From an uncultured Pseudomonadota bacterium (GTDB lineage: Bacteria; Pseudomonadota; Alphaproteobacteria; RF32; CAG-239): DNA of 55,650 nucleotides. Below are positions 35,008 through 44,024 of this stretch, one piece after another. The notes under the pieces were generated by a model. It did not search any database. It had not been told where the DNA came from and worked only from the letters and a program-made list of their open reading frames with translations. How positions within the stretch are numbered: position 1 is the stretch's first letter; each line of letters begins with the position of its first letter. The stretch covers positions 1 to 55,650 of the forward strand of contig CASFJL010000006.1 in the NCBI GenBank assembly GCA_949295005.1, in the 5' to 3' direction. Position numbers and translations under genes: made by a program.

Positions 35008-36997
35008 TAATCACTTTCTCCTCAACTGTTTTTTTGGGCAACATTTTAGGCTTGATAACAAAGGCTTTATTGTGTTTTAACCATTCTTCATACCAATTAT
35101 CAAAAAACTTAACGGCATTATCAATTTGAGAATTATCAAATTTAAAAGAATGTAATTTATCTAAAACTTTTTGTTGTAAATCATTTTGAATATTTAAATG
35201 TTCCAATTCAATGCAAGCATCTTGTTTATAAAGATATTTTTTCAAAACACTTGGAGCATAGCACACTTGATTATAAAGAGAAAATTCAGCTTTTTTAGGG
35301 TCATATATAGCAGTATCAACGAATTTTTTATTCATAAATTCTTCAACAAAATTTACATTATCTGAAAGTTGATACATATCACCAAAGCCACTCAAACTTT
35401 GCAATACAATTACCGTATTTTTACGTTTTTCTTCAGGGATAGCATCTATAAAATCTTGCAAAGCGCCATACAAGCACCTCACCTGATTATAATAAGCTTT
35501 TCTTTTTTCAGAAAAATTAACAACCTTTATCCAAGGCAAGTCGGATTTATTCTCCCATTGATCTAAAGGTTTAATCTGACAAAATTCATCAAATATGAAT
35601 GTGTTATTAGGCATATTCAAATTAACAAAATAAGCCTGATTTCCATGTCGAGTGGCAATATCTTTACTCAAAACATTTAAGATATCTAGACTATTTTTAA
35701 CACCAATATTTTTATAAGAAATACCAATCATAGGCGTTTTATCTGCATCAGTAACAATTTTCAAACTAGAATACAAGCTCGATAAATCATTAAACAACCC
35801 CGTACTTTCCATCCATTGAGCAAATAAGAGTGTCATTTTTTCTCGCACGGAAATATTCATCTCTTCAAAATTTATTGGCAAATTATTTTGTTCAACACAA
35901 GAATCAACCACAAATTCATTATTGATTTTACAAAATTCAATTCCCTGATTCTGATAAGCATTAATAAAAAATTTGCTTTTTTTAAAAGCTTCAAAAAGTT
36001 TTGCCTCTTTTAAGAATATATCTTTTTCATTAAGTAAATTAAATTTCCAAAACTTATCAGGAACAACTGTTTTATTAATATATTCTTTTGAATCTTTAGA
36101 GTTATTCAAATTAAGAATTTGCGCAAAATTTTCATAAGCATTTTCAGACAAGACATAAGACTGAGGATAAAACATAAAATTATTTTTTTTATAAAAACCT
36201 AAAATAATATCCAAATTTTTTTGTAAATCTGTTACTTCAGCCAAATTTTTAGAAGACATATTTTGTTTTAAATCTTGAAAATAAGAAAAAGAACCTAAAG
36301 CAGGCATACCAATAAAAACAAAATTTTTTCCGTTATCATTAGCCATGGAAACTGTAGAATCTTTTTTTGATATGAATTTTTTACCATTATTATCATCAAT
36401 TAATTGAGAAAACAAAACCACAGCATTAATTATGAGTACCAAAACAGCCAACGTAAAAACCTTTGATTTTGAAGCATACGTCAAAAACAAGAAAAATATA
36501 ACAGCAGATACAATAGCAAACACCACATGAGACACATATGTTAAAAGTAATCCCAAATCAGGAGAAATATATGTTGCCACCAAACTGGAAAGCATGGCAT
36601 TTTTGTCAAAAGCAGCAAATTGGTTAAGAAAAGCAATCATTAAAAAAGCCAAAGCAACAGACAAAAGAAGATTCTGCAATATTTTTAAAAAGGAAACCAA
36701 ATACATTAAAATAAAACAAACTACCGTAACAGAAACAACAATTCCCCAAACTTCAGGTTGAAAAAAGCCCAGTGTTGAAAAAACAGAGTAGCTACCTGCC
36801 CCCATAAATACAAAAAAGTCAAAACAAACCAAAGAGGACAACAATAAACCTTTGATAAACCAATCCAAAAGGTTATTAACAAAAGAACTTTTTATAGCCT
36901 TATTTACTTTATTTCTATAATTAGAAGAGTTTTTTTCTTCCATTTTAGAAGTTACGGCGTAACTAGATTGTCTGTCATCAATAATAACATCATGCAT
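35000..36997 (-). CDS. large membrane protein of unknown function
   Basis: 665 aa. Five membrane helices (about 40-210) are followed by a 450-residue extracytoplasmic domain with many alpha/beta elements (NFVFIGMPALGSF, NTVIVLQSLSGFGDMYQ). The layout resembles LTA-synthase or phosphoethanolamine transferases with a sulfatase-like domain, but I cannot find the nucleophile and metal-ligand motifs, so that link is weak. An N-terminal cytosolic segment of about 35 residues is polar. It overlaps yejE by 8 nt, which implies coupling and a possible role with the transporter. AT-rich codons match its neighbours. Confidence 0.6.
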   Translation of the reverse strand: MHDVIIDDRQSSYAVTSKMEEKNSSNYRNKVNKAIKSSFVNNLLDWFIKGLLLSSLVCFDFFVFMGAGSYSVFSTLGFFQPEVWGIVVSVTVVCFILMYLVSFLKILQNLLLSVALAFLMIAFLNQFAAFDKNAMLSSLVATYISPDLGLLLTYVSHVVFAIVSAVIFFLFLTYASKSKVFTLAVLVLIINAVVLFSQLIDDNNGKKFISKKDSTVSMANDNGKNFVFIGMPALGSFSYFQDLKQNMSSKNLAEVTDLQKNLDIILGFYKKNNFMFYPQSYVLSENAYENFAQILNLNNSKDSKEYINKTVVPDKFWKFNLLNEKDIFLKEAKLFEAFKKSKFFINAYQNQGIEFCKINNEFVVDSCVEQNNLPINFEEMNISVREKMTLLFAQWMESTGLFNDLSSLYSSLKIVTDADKTPMIGISYKNIGVKNSLDILNVLSKDIATRHGNQAYFVNLNMPNNTFIFDEFCQIKPLDQWENKSDLPWIKVVNFSEKRKAYYNQVRCLYGALQDFIDAIPEEKRKNTVIVLQSLSGFGDMYQLSDNVNFVEEFMNKKFVDTAIYDPKKAEFSLYNQVCYAPSVLKKYLYKQDACIELEHLNIQNDLQQKVLDKLHSFKFDNSQIDNAVKFFDNWYEEWLKHNKAFVIKPKMLPKKTVEEKVISE

Positions 36998-37062
36998 TTT
37001 ATTTAGCCTTTAAAAAATTTCCTTTTCAAGGATTAAAACACATATTTTTTATAATTTAAAGA

Positions 37063-37098
37063 AAAAGCCTTAAGATATATACAATCTCAAGGCTTTTA
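37063..37098 (-). terminator. Rho-independent terminator of rpsD
   Basis: AAAAGCCTTGAGAT / AT(C)TTAAGGCTTTT stem with a loop of about 6 nt on the minus strand, with a T-rich tail. It lies 22 nt past the rpsD stop. Confidence 0.85.
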
Positions 37099-37119
37099 GA
37101 AAAATTCCAAGAATTTTTA

Positions 37120-37734
37120 TTATCTTGAATAGTACTCGATAACCAAGTTTGGTTCCATTTGAGCAGCATAAGGAATGTCTGCAAATTTAGGAACAAAAGA
37201 ATATTTTGCGGTCATTTTTTTAGCATCAACTTCCAAATAACCCGGAAAATCTCTGTTACCAGCTTCCAAAGCGGCAGCTACAATAGCCAAAGATTTTGAT
37301 TTTTCACGAATTTCGATAACATCGCCAGCTTTAACCATATAAGAAGGAATGTTAACCCTTTTACCATTAACCAAAATATGACCATGGTTTACAAATTGAC
37401 GAGCAGCAAAAATTGTTGATGCAAATTTAGATTTCCAAACCAAATTATCCAAACGAGATTCCAAAATACCAACAAAGTTTTCAGCAGCGTCACCAGATCT
37501 TCTGATAGCTTCTACATAATATTTATGGAATTGTTTTTCAGAAACATTACCATAGTAAAATTTCATTTTTTGTTTAGCAATTAATTGAACACCGTAGTCA
37601 GTAGGTTTTTTTCTTCTTTGACCATGTTGACCCGGAGCATATTCTCTTTTATCTAAAGGAGATTTTGTATTTCCCCACAAATTAACACCGAAACGACGGT
37701 CTAATTTTCTTTTAGCATTAACAATACTTTTCAT
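37120..37734 (-). CDS. rpsD: 30S ribosomal protein S4
   Basis: 204 aa, standard bacterial S4 length. [25 protein letters not shown] is the conserved N-terminal stretch (quoted as [19 protein letters not shown]) and the S4 RNA-binding domain has SRLDNLVW and [19 protein letters not shown]. It is a primary 16S rRNA binding protein that organises the 30S body. It is a monocistronic gene here, away from the alpha operon, with its own leader and terminator. Confidence 0.97.
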   Translation of the reverse strand: MKSIVNAKRKLDRRFGVNLWGNTKSPLDKREYAPGQHGQRRKKPTDYGVQLIAKQKMKFYYGNVSEKQFHKYYVEAIRRSGDAAENFVGILESRLDNLVWKSKFASTIFAARQFVNHGHILVNGKRVNIPSYMVKAGDVIEIREKSKSLAIVAAALEAGNRDFPGYLEVDAKKMTAKYSFVPKFADIPYAAQMEPNLVIEYYSR

Positions 37735-37767
37735 TAAAATTTTCCTTTTTTATAAAACATTATTATT

Positions 37768-37822
37768 GTCCCGGTAGTTTTGGTTATTTCTCCAAACGGG
37801 GTATTTTACCCTCATTCCCGGA
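37768..37822 (-). promoter_or_regulatory. structured rpsD leader candidate
   Basis: On the minus strand, about 34 nt upstream of the rpsD ATG, an RNA could close with UUCCGG / CCGGGA (6 bp, one wobble) around two hairpins: GGGUA-AAA-UACCC and GUUUGG / CCAAAAC with a loop of about 8 nt. S4 genes are often controlled by S4 binding to a leader; this layout is consistent with that but unproven. Confidence 0.4.
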
Positions 37823-37936
37823 AGTATGTTGATAACTACACCAAAAATACCAAAATTTCAAGCATTTTTTTAAAAATTTGTAGATTTTCTCATTTTTTTT
37901 GCTAACATAAGCAAAACAAGGTTTTAAGGAGCAACA

Positions 37937-39700
37937 ATGTCATATGATTTATTATTTCAACAAGCCATAAAAGCTCATGAACAAGGCAATTTTGATACTG
38001 CAGAACAAATTTATCGTCAAATTTTGGAAGTATCTCCTAACAATCCAGATATTCTGAATTTATTAGGTCTCATTGCACAATACAAAGGGGTTCATAATCA
38101 GGCTATTGAGCTATTTTATCAAGCCATAAAAGCCGCTCCAAAACACGCTCCGTTTTATTTTAACCTTGCCATTTCTCTAATGGCGCAAAATAAAAATATA
38201 GAAGCATTGGACAATCTGCAAAAAGCTCTGGATTTAGCTCCGGATGAAAAAGAAATATATTATCAACAAGGCCTTGCTTATCAAAAATTAAATCAAACAA
38301 CGCAAGCACAACAATCTTTTTTATCAGCCTTAAGCAAAGATTCCAACTATGCTGATGCCAAAACTCGTCTGGCCATGACTTATTATGAAACAGATGTAGA
38401 GAAAACACTCAAATTTTTAACAGAAATTAACAATCAATATCCTGATAATATTTTATGCAAATATTTTTTATGCCATATTCATTTTGAACAAGGAAATATA
38501 CAAGATGCCTTAAAATATGGAGAAGAAGCAAAAAAAATAGATAATAAAAATGATGATGTTTTAGCCCTTCTCGGTCTAATTTATTTATCACAAAACAACA
38601 TAGCAAAAGCAAAAGAAAATTTTAATGAAGCACTTTTAGTAAATTCATATAATACATTAGCGCTGATAAATTCAGCCAATATTGAAACCAATGAAAATGA
38701 ATTTGCTTTGGCTCAAGAAAAATATAAAAAATTATTAGATTTCAATCCACAAGATTTTGACGTTCACCTAAACTACGCCAATTTGCTTTATAAACAAAAC
38801 AGAATTTCTGAAGCTTTAGATGAATACAGAGCTGCTGTTGTCATCAATCCAGATTCTGCCGAAGCCAGCAACAATATTGGTTTAATCTTAAAAGATTTAA
38901 AAAGTTATGAAGAGGCTTTAGGCTTGTTTTTCAACTCCTTAGCAAGAGATCCTAAGAATGAGGCCTATTCCATAAACATTGCAGAAACTCTGATTTTACT
39001 TCACAGAGAAAATGCTGAAACAGCATTAAAAATTGCAGAAAACTGGGTCAGAATAAATGCTGATAATGTTTACGCCCAACACACAAAAGCCTCTTTTTTA
39101 GGAGAAAAAATTGAAAATAATCAAGTTTTTAGTGAAAAATTGTTTGACAATTTTGCTAATAATTATGAACTGGTGCTTGAGAAGATTAATTATAGCTTAC
39201 CAAGACGCATTAGAGAGCTTACAGGAGATGTTAAAGGTACCATTGTGGATTTGGGGTGTGGTTCGGGACTTGTTGGTCAAGCTCTTAAAAACACTCAAAA
39301 TCAAATAATCGGTATTGACATTTCTAGAAAAATGTTAAAAAAAGCTGCTGAAAAAAACATATATGCAAAATTAATCAAAGCAGATATCACTGCTTTTTGC
39401 CAACAAAAAATAAAAGAAATCGACCCAAGCTTGGTTGTTGCCGCAGATGTGTTTGGATATATCGGTAATTTATCACCTCTCCTAGAGGCATTAAAAGGTT
39501 ATAAAATTTGTTTTTCTGTAGAAATTTTAACTAAAGATGGTGATTATGAACTCAATGAAGCCGGAAGATTTGTTTATAATATCAGTTACTTAGAACAACT
39601 TCTTAGCAACAAAGGTTTTGCTCATATCAACAAATATGATGTTGTTTTAAGACAAGAAGACGGACAAGATGTTAAAGGTGCACTCTACTTTGCCCAATAG
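37937..39700 (+). CDS. TPR protein with C-terminal SAM methyltransferase domain
   Basis: 587 aa. About ten tetratricopeptide repeats (about 5-390) with the W/Y-G-A-P-like pattern, for example AIEQLYRQAL-style units such as NIEALDNLQKALDLAP and QQSFLSALSKD. The C-terminal methyltransferase domain (about 415-585) has motif I VDLGCGSGLVG, GIDISRKMLKKA and a DVFGYIG stretch. Such TPR-methyltransferases are common in Alphaproteobacteria, and their targets are usually unknown. AAGGAG precedes the ATG. The following GNAT gene overlaps its 3' end. Confidence 0.85.
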   Translation: MSYDLLFQQAIKAHEQGNFDTAEQIYRQILEVSPNNPDILNLLGLIAQYKGVHNQAIELFYQAIKAAPKHAPFYFNLAISLMAQNKNIEALDNLQKALDLAPDEKEIYYQQGLAYQKLNQTTQAQQSFLSALSKDSNYADAKTRLAMTYYETDVEKTLKFLTEINNQYPDNILCKYFLCHIHFEQGNIQDALKYGEEAKKIDNKNDDVLALLGLIYLSQNNIAKAKENFNEALLVNSYNTLALINSANIETNENEFALAQEKYKKLLDFNPQDFDVHLNYANLLYKQNRISEALDEYRAAVVINPDSAEASNNIGLILKDLKSYEEALGLFFNSLARDPKNEAYSINIAETLILLHRENAETALKIAENWVRINADNVYAQHTKASFLGEKIENNQVFSEKLFDNFANNYELVLEKINYSLPRRIRELTGDVKGTIVDLGCGSGLVGQALKNTQNQIIGIDISRKMLKKAAEKNIYAKLIKADITAFCQQKIKEIDPSLVVAADVFGYIGNLSPLLEALKGYKICFSVEILTKDGDYELNEAGRFVYNISYLEQLLSNKGFAHINKYDVVLRQEDGQDVKGALYFAQ

Positions 39701-40148
39701 TCAAAACATAGAGAATTTAAGCGCTAAAGATTATCCTGAAATTTTAAGTGTTTGGGAAGCTTCTGTTCGTGCAACGCACCATTTTTTGAGCGAAAAAGAC
39801 ATAGCTTTTTATAAATCCTTGGTTTTGAAATATGCTTTGCCCTCGATGAAAGCTTTTGGCATACGCGTTCAAAATAAACTCGCCGGTTATATGGCTGTTT
39901 CTGACTATAAGGTGGAAATGCTTTTTATTGCACCAGAATTTATCGGGCAAGGTTTGGGAAAAAAACTGCTTTCCTTTGCTCTCAACGAGCTGCACATTCC
40001 GCTTGTTGATGTTAATGAAGAAAACCCTAATGCCTTGGGCTTTTATTTGCATATGGGATATCAGATTATTTCTCGAGACGAAAAAGACGGCAATGGCCGC
40101 CCTCACCCTATCTTACACTTAAGACACAAACAACATATTGAAAAATAA
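39669..40148 (+). CDS. GNAT acetyltransferase (YjaB-like)
   Basis: 159 aa. The YjaB-type features are VWEASVRATHHFLSEKDI at the start, then FIAPEFIGQGLGKKLL (motif A, acetyl-CoA binding), VNEENPNALGFYLHMGY and RDEKDGNGRPHPILHL. The substrate is unknown. I take ATG 39669, which puts 32 nt inside the TPR gene; a GTG at 39678 in the same frame is an alternative. Coupled translation with the TPR-methyltransferase is likely. Confidence 0.82.
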   Translation: MLKVHSTLPNSQNIENLSAKDYPEILSVWEASVRATHHFLSEKDIAFYKSLVLKYALPSMKAFGIRVQNKLAGYMAVSDYKVEMLFIAPEFIGQGLGKKLLSFALNELHIPLVDVNEENPNALGFYLHMGYQIISRDEKDGNGRPHPILHLRHKQHIEK

Positions 40149-40227
40149 TCATTTATTGTTATATTATTATTAATAATTGTGCTTTATGCTCATTATATGA
40201 TTTCACTGAAAAACAGGAGATTTTACC

Positions 40228-40857
40228 ATGAGTACAGATTATATGATTGACATTTATGACGGCAATATGAATTTATTAGGCTCTGTTATGCGTTCTCAGG
40301 CACACAAAGAAGGAATGTGGCATAAAGCCTTCCATTGTTGGATTGTCAAAAAATCTCCAGACAAGCATCATCGTGTTTTTCTTCAATTAAGAGGTAAAAA
40401 TCAAGCCACACACCCAAGTTTGTTAGATATATCTTCCGCAGGTCACCTCAAAAGCGGAGAAACATCTCATGACGGCATCAAGCATATTGAAGAAGAATTA
40501 GGCATAAAAGTAGATTTCAAAAGCCTAAACAAACTTTTTACCATCAACCATGTGTATGAAAAAGACGGATATATTAATCATGAGTTTAATCCGACATACT
40601 TGCTTGAAACAAACAAAGATTTAACTCAATTCAAACTCAACCCCAAGGAAGTTGACGGCTTGTTGGAAGCTTCTGTTGATGATTTGAAAAACCTATTTAA
40701 TCACAAGGTAAACTCCATATACGTTTCGGGCCTATTTTTAGATGATAACAAATACATTCCTTATACCGGAGCTGTTAGCATCAAAGACTTTGTTCCGCAT
40801 GAAGACAGTTACTACGTTAAGGTTATGGATACCATAAACCGTTACTTTAATAATTAA
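40228..40857 (+). CDS. Nudix hydrolase
   Basis: 209 aa. The Nudix box reads GHLKSGETSHDGIKHIEEELGI. It is one residue shorter than the canonical 23, with Lys-His where the usual Arg-Glu sit, but EELG is intact. The start (MIDIYDGNMNLLG and HCWIVKK) resembles IPP-isomerase-type Nudix proteins, which often hydrolyse nucleotide sugars or coenzyme derivatives. GGAG lies 9 nt upstream of the ATG. It ends 7 nt from the convergent HD gene. Confidence 0.82.
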   Translation: MSTDYMIDIYDGNMNLLGSVMRSQAHKEGMWHKAFHCWIVKKSPDKHHRVFLQLRGKNQATHPSLLDISSAGHLKSGETSHDGIKHIEEELGIKVDFKSLNKLFTINHVYEKDGYINHEFNPTYLLETNKDLTQFKLNPKEVDGLLEASVDDLKNLFNHKVNSIYVSGLFLDDNKYIPYTGAVSIKDFVPHEDSYYVKVMDTINRYFNN

Positions 40858-40863
40858 ATATAT

Positions 40864-41394
40864 TTATTTGATTTTATTGACTATTTCAGAAACAGCATTC
40901 TCGCTTTTATTAAGACGAGCTGAACCGTATTGAAAAAATTCTTCAAAAAGCTCATTGTTTCTGTGATATTTATTGTCATAATATTTTGCTTGCAAAATGC
41001 ACTCAATTCTGTCCATATCCTTCACAAATTTTGCCTCAGGTGAAGTGTTTTGCTCATATTCTTCAAAAATATCCAACAGCTCTGTATTACCTAATTTTTC
41101 AGCAATAACACGCATAGCCTCTTTTTCTCTTAAAGATTTTTCCTGAACAGAAATATTGTCATAAGGCATATAGTCACCAACCACACCTTCTTGCAAATCG
41201 TGCAAAATAGCCATTTTCAAGCACTTTTCCAGATTAAGATGTTTAGGAGCCAAAAGCAGCGTTAAAAGCACCACTCCGTAAGAATGTTCAGCTACACTTT
41301 CGGGCGCTGGAATTTTCCTTGCCAACCACCCGGAACGAGGAAGTTCTTTAAGCTTATTCAAATAAAAAGAAAAAGCATCAATATCACAAGCCAT
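40864..41394 (-). CDS. HD-domain hydrolase (HDDC2/YfbR-like)
   Basis: 176 aa. The metal motif is spread over AEHSYGV (His), ILHDLQEGVVGD (His-Asp) and a later DMDRIEC (Asp). This pattern matches the HDDC2/YfbR group of 5'-deoxynucleotidases, which dephosphorylate deoxynucleoside monophosphates; substrate specificity is inferred. The ATG at 41394 has AGAGGA 7 nt upstream; an in-frame TTG at 41400 is less likely. It is the last gene of the unit and overlaps the HAD gene by 11 nt. Confidence 0.82.
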   Translation of the reverse strand: MACDIDAFSFYLNKLKELPRSGWLARKIPAPESVAEHSYGVVLLTLLLAPKHLNLEKCLKMAILHDLQEGVVGDYMPYDNISVQEKSLREKEAMRVIAEKLGNTELLDIFEEYEQNTSPEAKFVKDMDRIECILQAKYYDNKYHRNNELFEEFFQYGSARLNKSENAVSEIVNKIK

Positions 41395-42040
41395 TTTCAA
41401 TTCCTCTTAAAAATTTTTCAATAAAATCAAGTGTCTCTTTGCTGTTTTTAACTTCAAAAACCGGAAGTTTACAAGCTTTTGCCGCCTGTTGCGTAACCAA
41501 ACTATCATCAATTAATATGGCATCTTGATAAGAAAATCCGTTTTCTTTCAAATATCTCTCAAAAAAAGGCAATTTAGAGTTAACAATATCTCTTTTCAAA
41601 TATCCTTCTTTATGAGAAGAAATAATCTCATCAAAATACCTATCAAGCCGCATGGACGGGATGGTATAATATTCAAAAATATCCCAATTATCAGTTGCTA
41701 GCACCACTTTTTTATTGTGCTTTCTTAAAGTTAAGAACATATCCAAAATCTCAGGAAAGTCAATTGATTGATGCGAACAACTATCCTTAAAAATAGCCTC
41801 AATCTCCGATTTTTTAGCAATTCCGGTCTGCTCTAACCTCTGTGCCGCATCATGATAATTAAGCTTACCTCTGGCCCATTCCAAATGCCAAGCATCTTGA
41901 TTATGAAAAATTTCATTATTAATTTTTTCAAACAAATCAGGATGTTCAAGCTTCAATTTATTTAAGAACATTAATGATGTTAAGGTGATATACCAATCCA
42001 CAAAGATAACTTTTATGTTTTTAAAATTCATTTCTGTCAC
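41384..42040 (-). CDS. HAD-like hydrolase (tandem paralogue 2)
   Basis: 218 aa. HAD motif I is VDWYITL: the second Asp of the usual DxD is Tyr, a feature also seen in haloacid dehalogenases. Motif II is LATDN, a Lys lies near the SSHKEGYLKRD stretch, and motif IV is LIDDS. A helical cap domain (about 20-100) follows motif I. The start is GTG at 42040, with AGAGG 6 nt before it, overlapping the preceding HAD gene by 20 nt; an ATG at 42031 is possible. Substrate unknown. Confidence 0.8.
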   Translation of the reverse strand: MTEMNFKNIKVIFVDWYITLTSLMFLNKLKLEHPDLFEKINNEIFHNQDAWHLEWARGKLNYHDAAQRLEQTGIAKKSEIEAIFKDSCSHQSIDFPEILDMFLTLRKHNKKVVLATDNWDIFEYYTIPSMRLDRYFDEIISSHKEGYLKRDIVNSKLPFFERYLKENGFSYQDAILIDDSLVTQQAAKACKLPVFEVKNSKETLDFIEKFLRGIENGL

Positions 42041-42683
42041 AGCAAGCCTCTATCATCATCAAGTTTTGCAACATATTTTCCGGAGATGTAATCACCTTTC
42101 CCTGCATCCCGAATTTATGACAAAGTTTAATCAAATCTTTGTCATCATCAAGCAAAATAGCCTCTTCATATTTTATGTTGTTTTTCTTCAAATAATCATC
42201 AAAAAACAATAGCTTATTATCAGAAACATCATGTTTTAGATATTTCAGCGTGCAAGAATTTAAGATATCATCAAATTTTTTATACAATTTCAAAGACGGA
42301 ACCGTATATTCATTAAAAACATCCACATTATCTGTAGCAATAACAACCTTTTTGCCTTTTTGACGAATACGTTTTATCCATTTTTGATAATCTGGACGAT
42401 CAAACTTCATTTTTTCGCAACTTTGATAAAGTAGATGAGAAATATCTTGAAAATTCAAGTCATTTTGGCATATTTCTTTAAGCACATCTTCTTTTGAAAT
42501 TTTGCCTTTCATCCAATCAATAAATTTGGCAAGCGGCATTTCCTCAAACAAGCGATGTTCAAGCTTGTCGAATAGCTTTTTGTTGCGACGTTTAATAAAT
42601 TGAAAAAAAACGCGAGAACACAAAGTCTTATGCCAATCGACAAAGACCACTTTGATACGGCATAATCTTTTAAGTTCTCGCAT
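42021..42683 (-). CDS. HAD-like hydrolase (tandem paralogue 1)
   Basis: 220 aa, similar in plan to the next gene. Motif I is VDWHKTL (His in place of the second Asp), motif II IATDN, motif III around LKYLKHD and motif IV LLDDDKD. The cap domain carries a basic helix (QFIKRRNKKLF). The paralogues share D-W-x-x-T-L and the TDN and DD motifs, which shows a duplication. An aspartate nucleophile is kept, so catalysis is possible but the acid/base role of the second Asp is lost. Confidence 0.8.
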   Translation of the reverse strand: MRELKRLCRIKVVFVDWHKTLCSRVFFQFIKRRNKKLFDKLEHRLFEEMPLAKFIDWMKGKISKEDVLKEICQNDLNFQDISHLLYQSCEKMKFDRPDYQKWIKRIRQKGKKVVIATDNVDVFNEYTVPSLKLYKKFDDILNSCTLKYLKHDVSDNKLLFFDDYLKKNNIKYEEAILLDDDKDLIKLCHKFGMQGKVITSPENMLQNLMMIEACCDRNEF

Positions 42684-42692
42684 ATTGTTCTC

Positions 42693-44024
42693 CTAGTTAC
42701 AAGAAATTTGCATCGGTTTCACGGCTATTGTCGGTGCACCGCAGCCATCGGGCGTAAATTTAAGGTCATTACCGATGAGCTCAATATCTTGCCAAAGCTC
42801 ATAAACATTACCGCTAATGGTAAGTTGATTTAGGGCCTTATCAATTTTGCCGTTTTTAATCAAAAAACCTTCGGCACCAAAAGAAAAATCTCCGGAAACA
42901 GTTGAATATCCTGCATTTGTACCAATTAAATCGGTGATATAAACGCCCTCTTTTGTTTGTTGTAAAATTTCTTCTTTGCTCACATTTCCGTTTTCTAGGT
43001 AAAAATTGGAATAAGACACACCTCTTGCGCCTCCACCGATACCATTTCCGGTAGGTTCAACGCCAAATTTATACGCCGTACGCAAATTGTGGAGCAAGGT
43101 TTGCAACACCCCATTTTGGATGATAACATTGTTTTGGCTCGGATAGCCTTCACCATCAAAAGGACGAGTACGGTATCCATTGTCTAATAAAGGATTATCA
43201 ACCAAGGTTATACTGTCAGCAGCAATTTTTTGCTTAAGCTTATCTCCAAGCTTAGAATGTTTTTCTTCTACAGCGGTAGCAGAAAACAGATTTTTCATTA
43301 TATCTAAAAAATCTGCAAAGCATTCATTTTCAAAAACAATTTTATATTTACCGCTAGAAATTGCAATTGGGTTCAGTTTTTTCAAAGCTTTCTCTACTGT
43401 TTTTTGCGCCATAAGTTCAGGATTAAGATCTTCTTTTTTATCAAACTTCACATATTCAGAAGCGGTTTTGATAACACCGTTTTCTTCTACTGACAAATAA
43501 ATTCCGGCAAAAGCCCAAGTTGAACCTTCACTCACATTCAAGCCCAAAGAATTGCGAATTGAGTTTTGATATTTACCCTCGTTCAAATAGCAAGAAATAA
43601 CCTTTTTCACACGCTTATCTTGAGCATAAGCCGCTTTTTCTAAATCGAGCAAAAATTGTTCTTTATCAAGTGTTTCATACTCTTTTATTGGAGTATTTCT
43701 TTTAACGGCCGGATACTTTCTCTTTTCCCCAAAGAAGAAATTTTCTTCTTCATTATTCATCAGCAAAGCATTTTCTTTAGCTTCTTTAATGATGAGCGGA
43801 ATATTTTTTTCTTCCAGCTCCCCGCAATCAAAAGAACCGATATTTTGTCCCTCTTTAACGGAAAAAGACAGATGTTGTATATTTTTGAAACTGCGTTTTT
43901 CAATTTTGCCATCCATCACTTTTAAGGACAAATTTTCACTTTGACTATAATCAATTTGAAATTGATTGATGCCTTGCGCTTGGCTTGCCTGATATAATTT
44001 TTCAATAAATTTTTGTGCCTGCAT
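42693..44024 (-). CDS. pmbA: TldE/PmbA-family metalloprotease subunit
   Basis: 443 aa. Conserved landmarks are RNSLGLNVSEGSTWAFAG, the IVFENECFADFLDIM segment, GGGARGVSYSNFYLENG and GDFSFGAEGFLIKNG. In other bacteria TldE/PmbA forms a heterodimer with TldD, the subunit that carries the metal site, and degrades unfolded peptides or matures microcins and CcdA. It overlaps the tldD stop by one base (TAATG), matching the paired complex. Confidence 0.93.
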   Translation of the reverse strand: MQAQKFIEKLYQASQAQGINQFQIDYSQSENLSLKVMDGKIEKRSFKNIQHLSFSVKEGQNIGSFDCGELEEKNIPLIIKEAKENALLMNNEEENFFFGEKRKYPAVKRNTPIKEYETLDKEQFLLDLEKAAYAQDKRVKKVISCYLNEGKYQNSIRNSLGLNVSEGSTWAFAGIYLSVEENGVIKTASEYVKFDKKEDLNPELMAQKTVEKALKKLNPIAISSGKYKIVFENECFADFLDIMKNLFSATAVEEKHSKLGDKLKQKIAADSITLVDNPLLDNGYRTRPFDGEGYPSQNNVIIQNGVLQTLLHNLRTAYKFGVEPTGNGIGGGARGVSYSNFYLENGNVSKEEILQQTKEGVYITDLIGTNAGYSTVSGDFSFGAEGFLIKNGKIDKALNQLTISGNVYELWQDIELIGNDLKFTPDGCGAPTIAVKPMQISCN

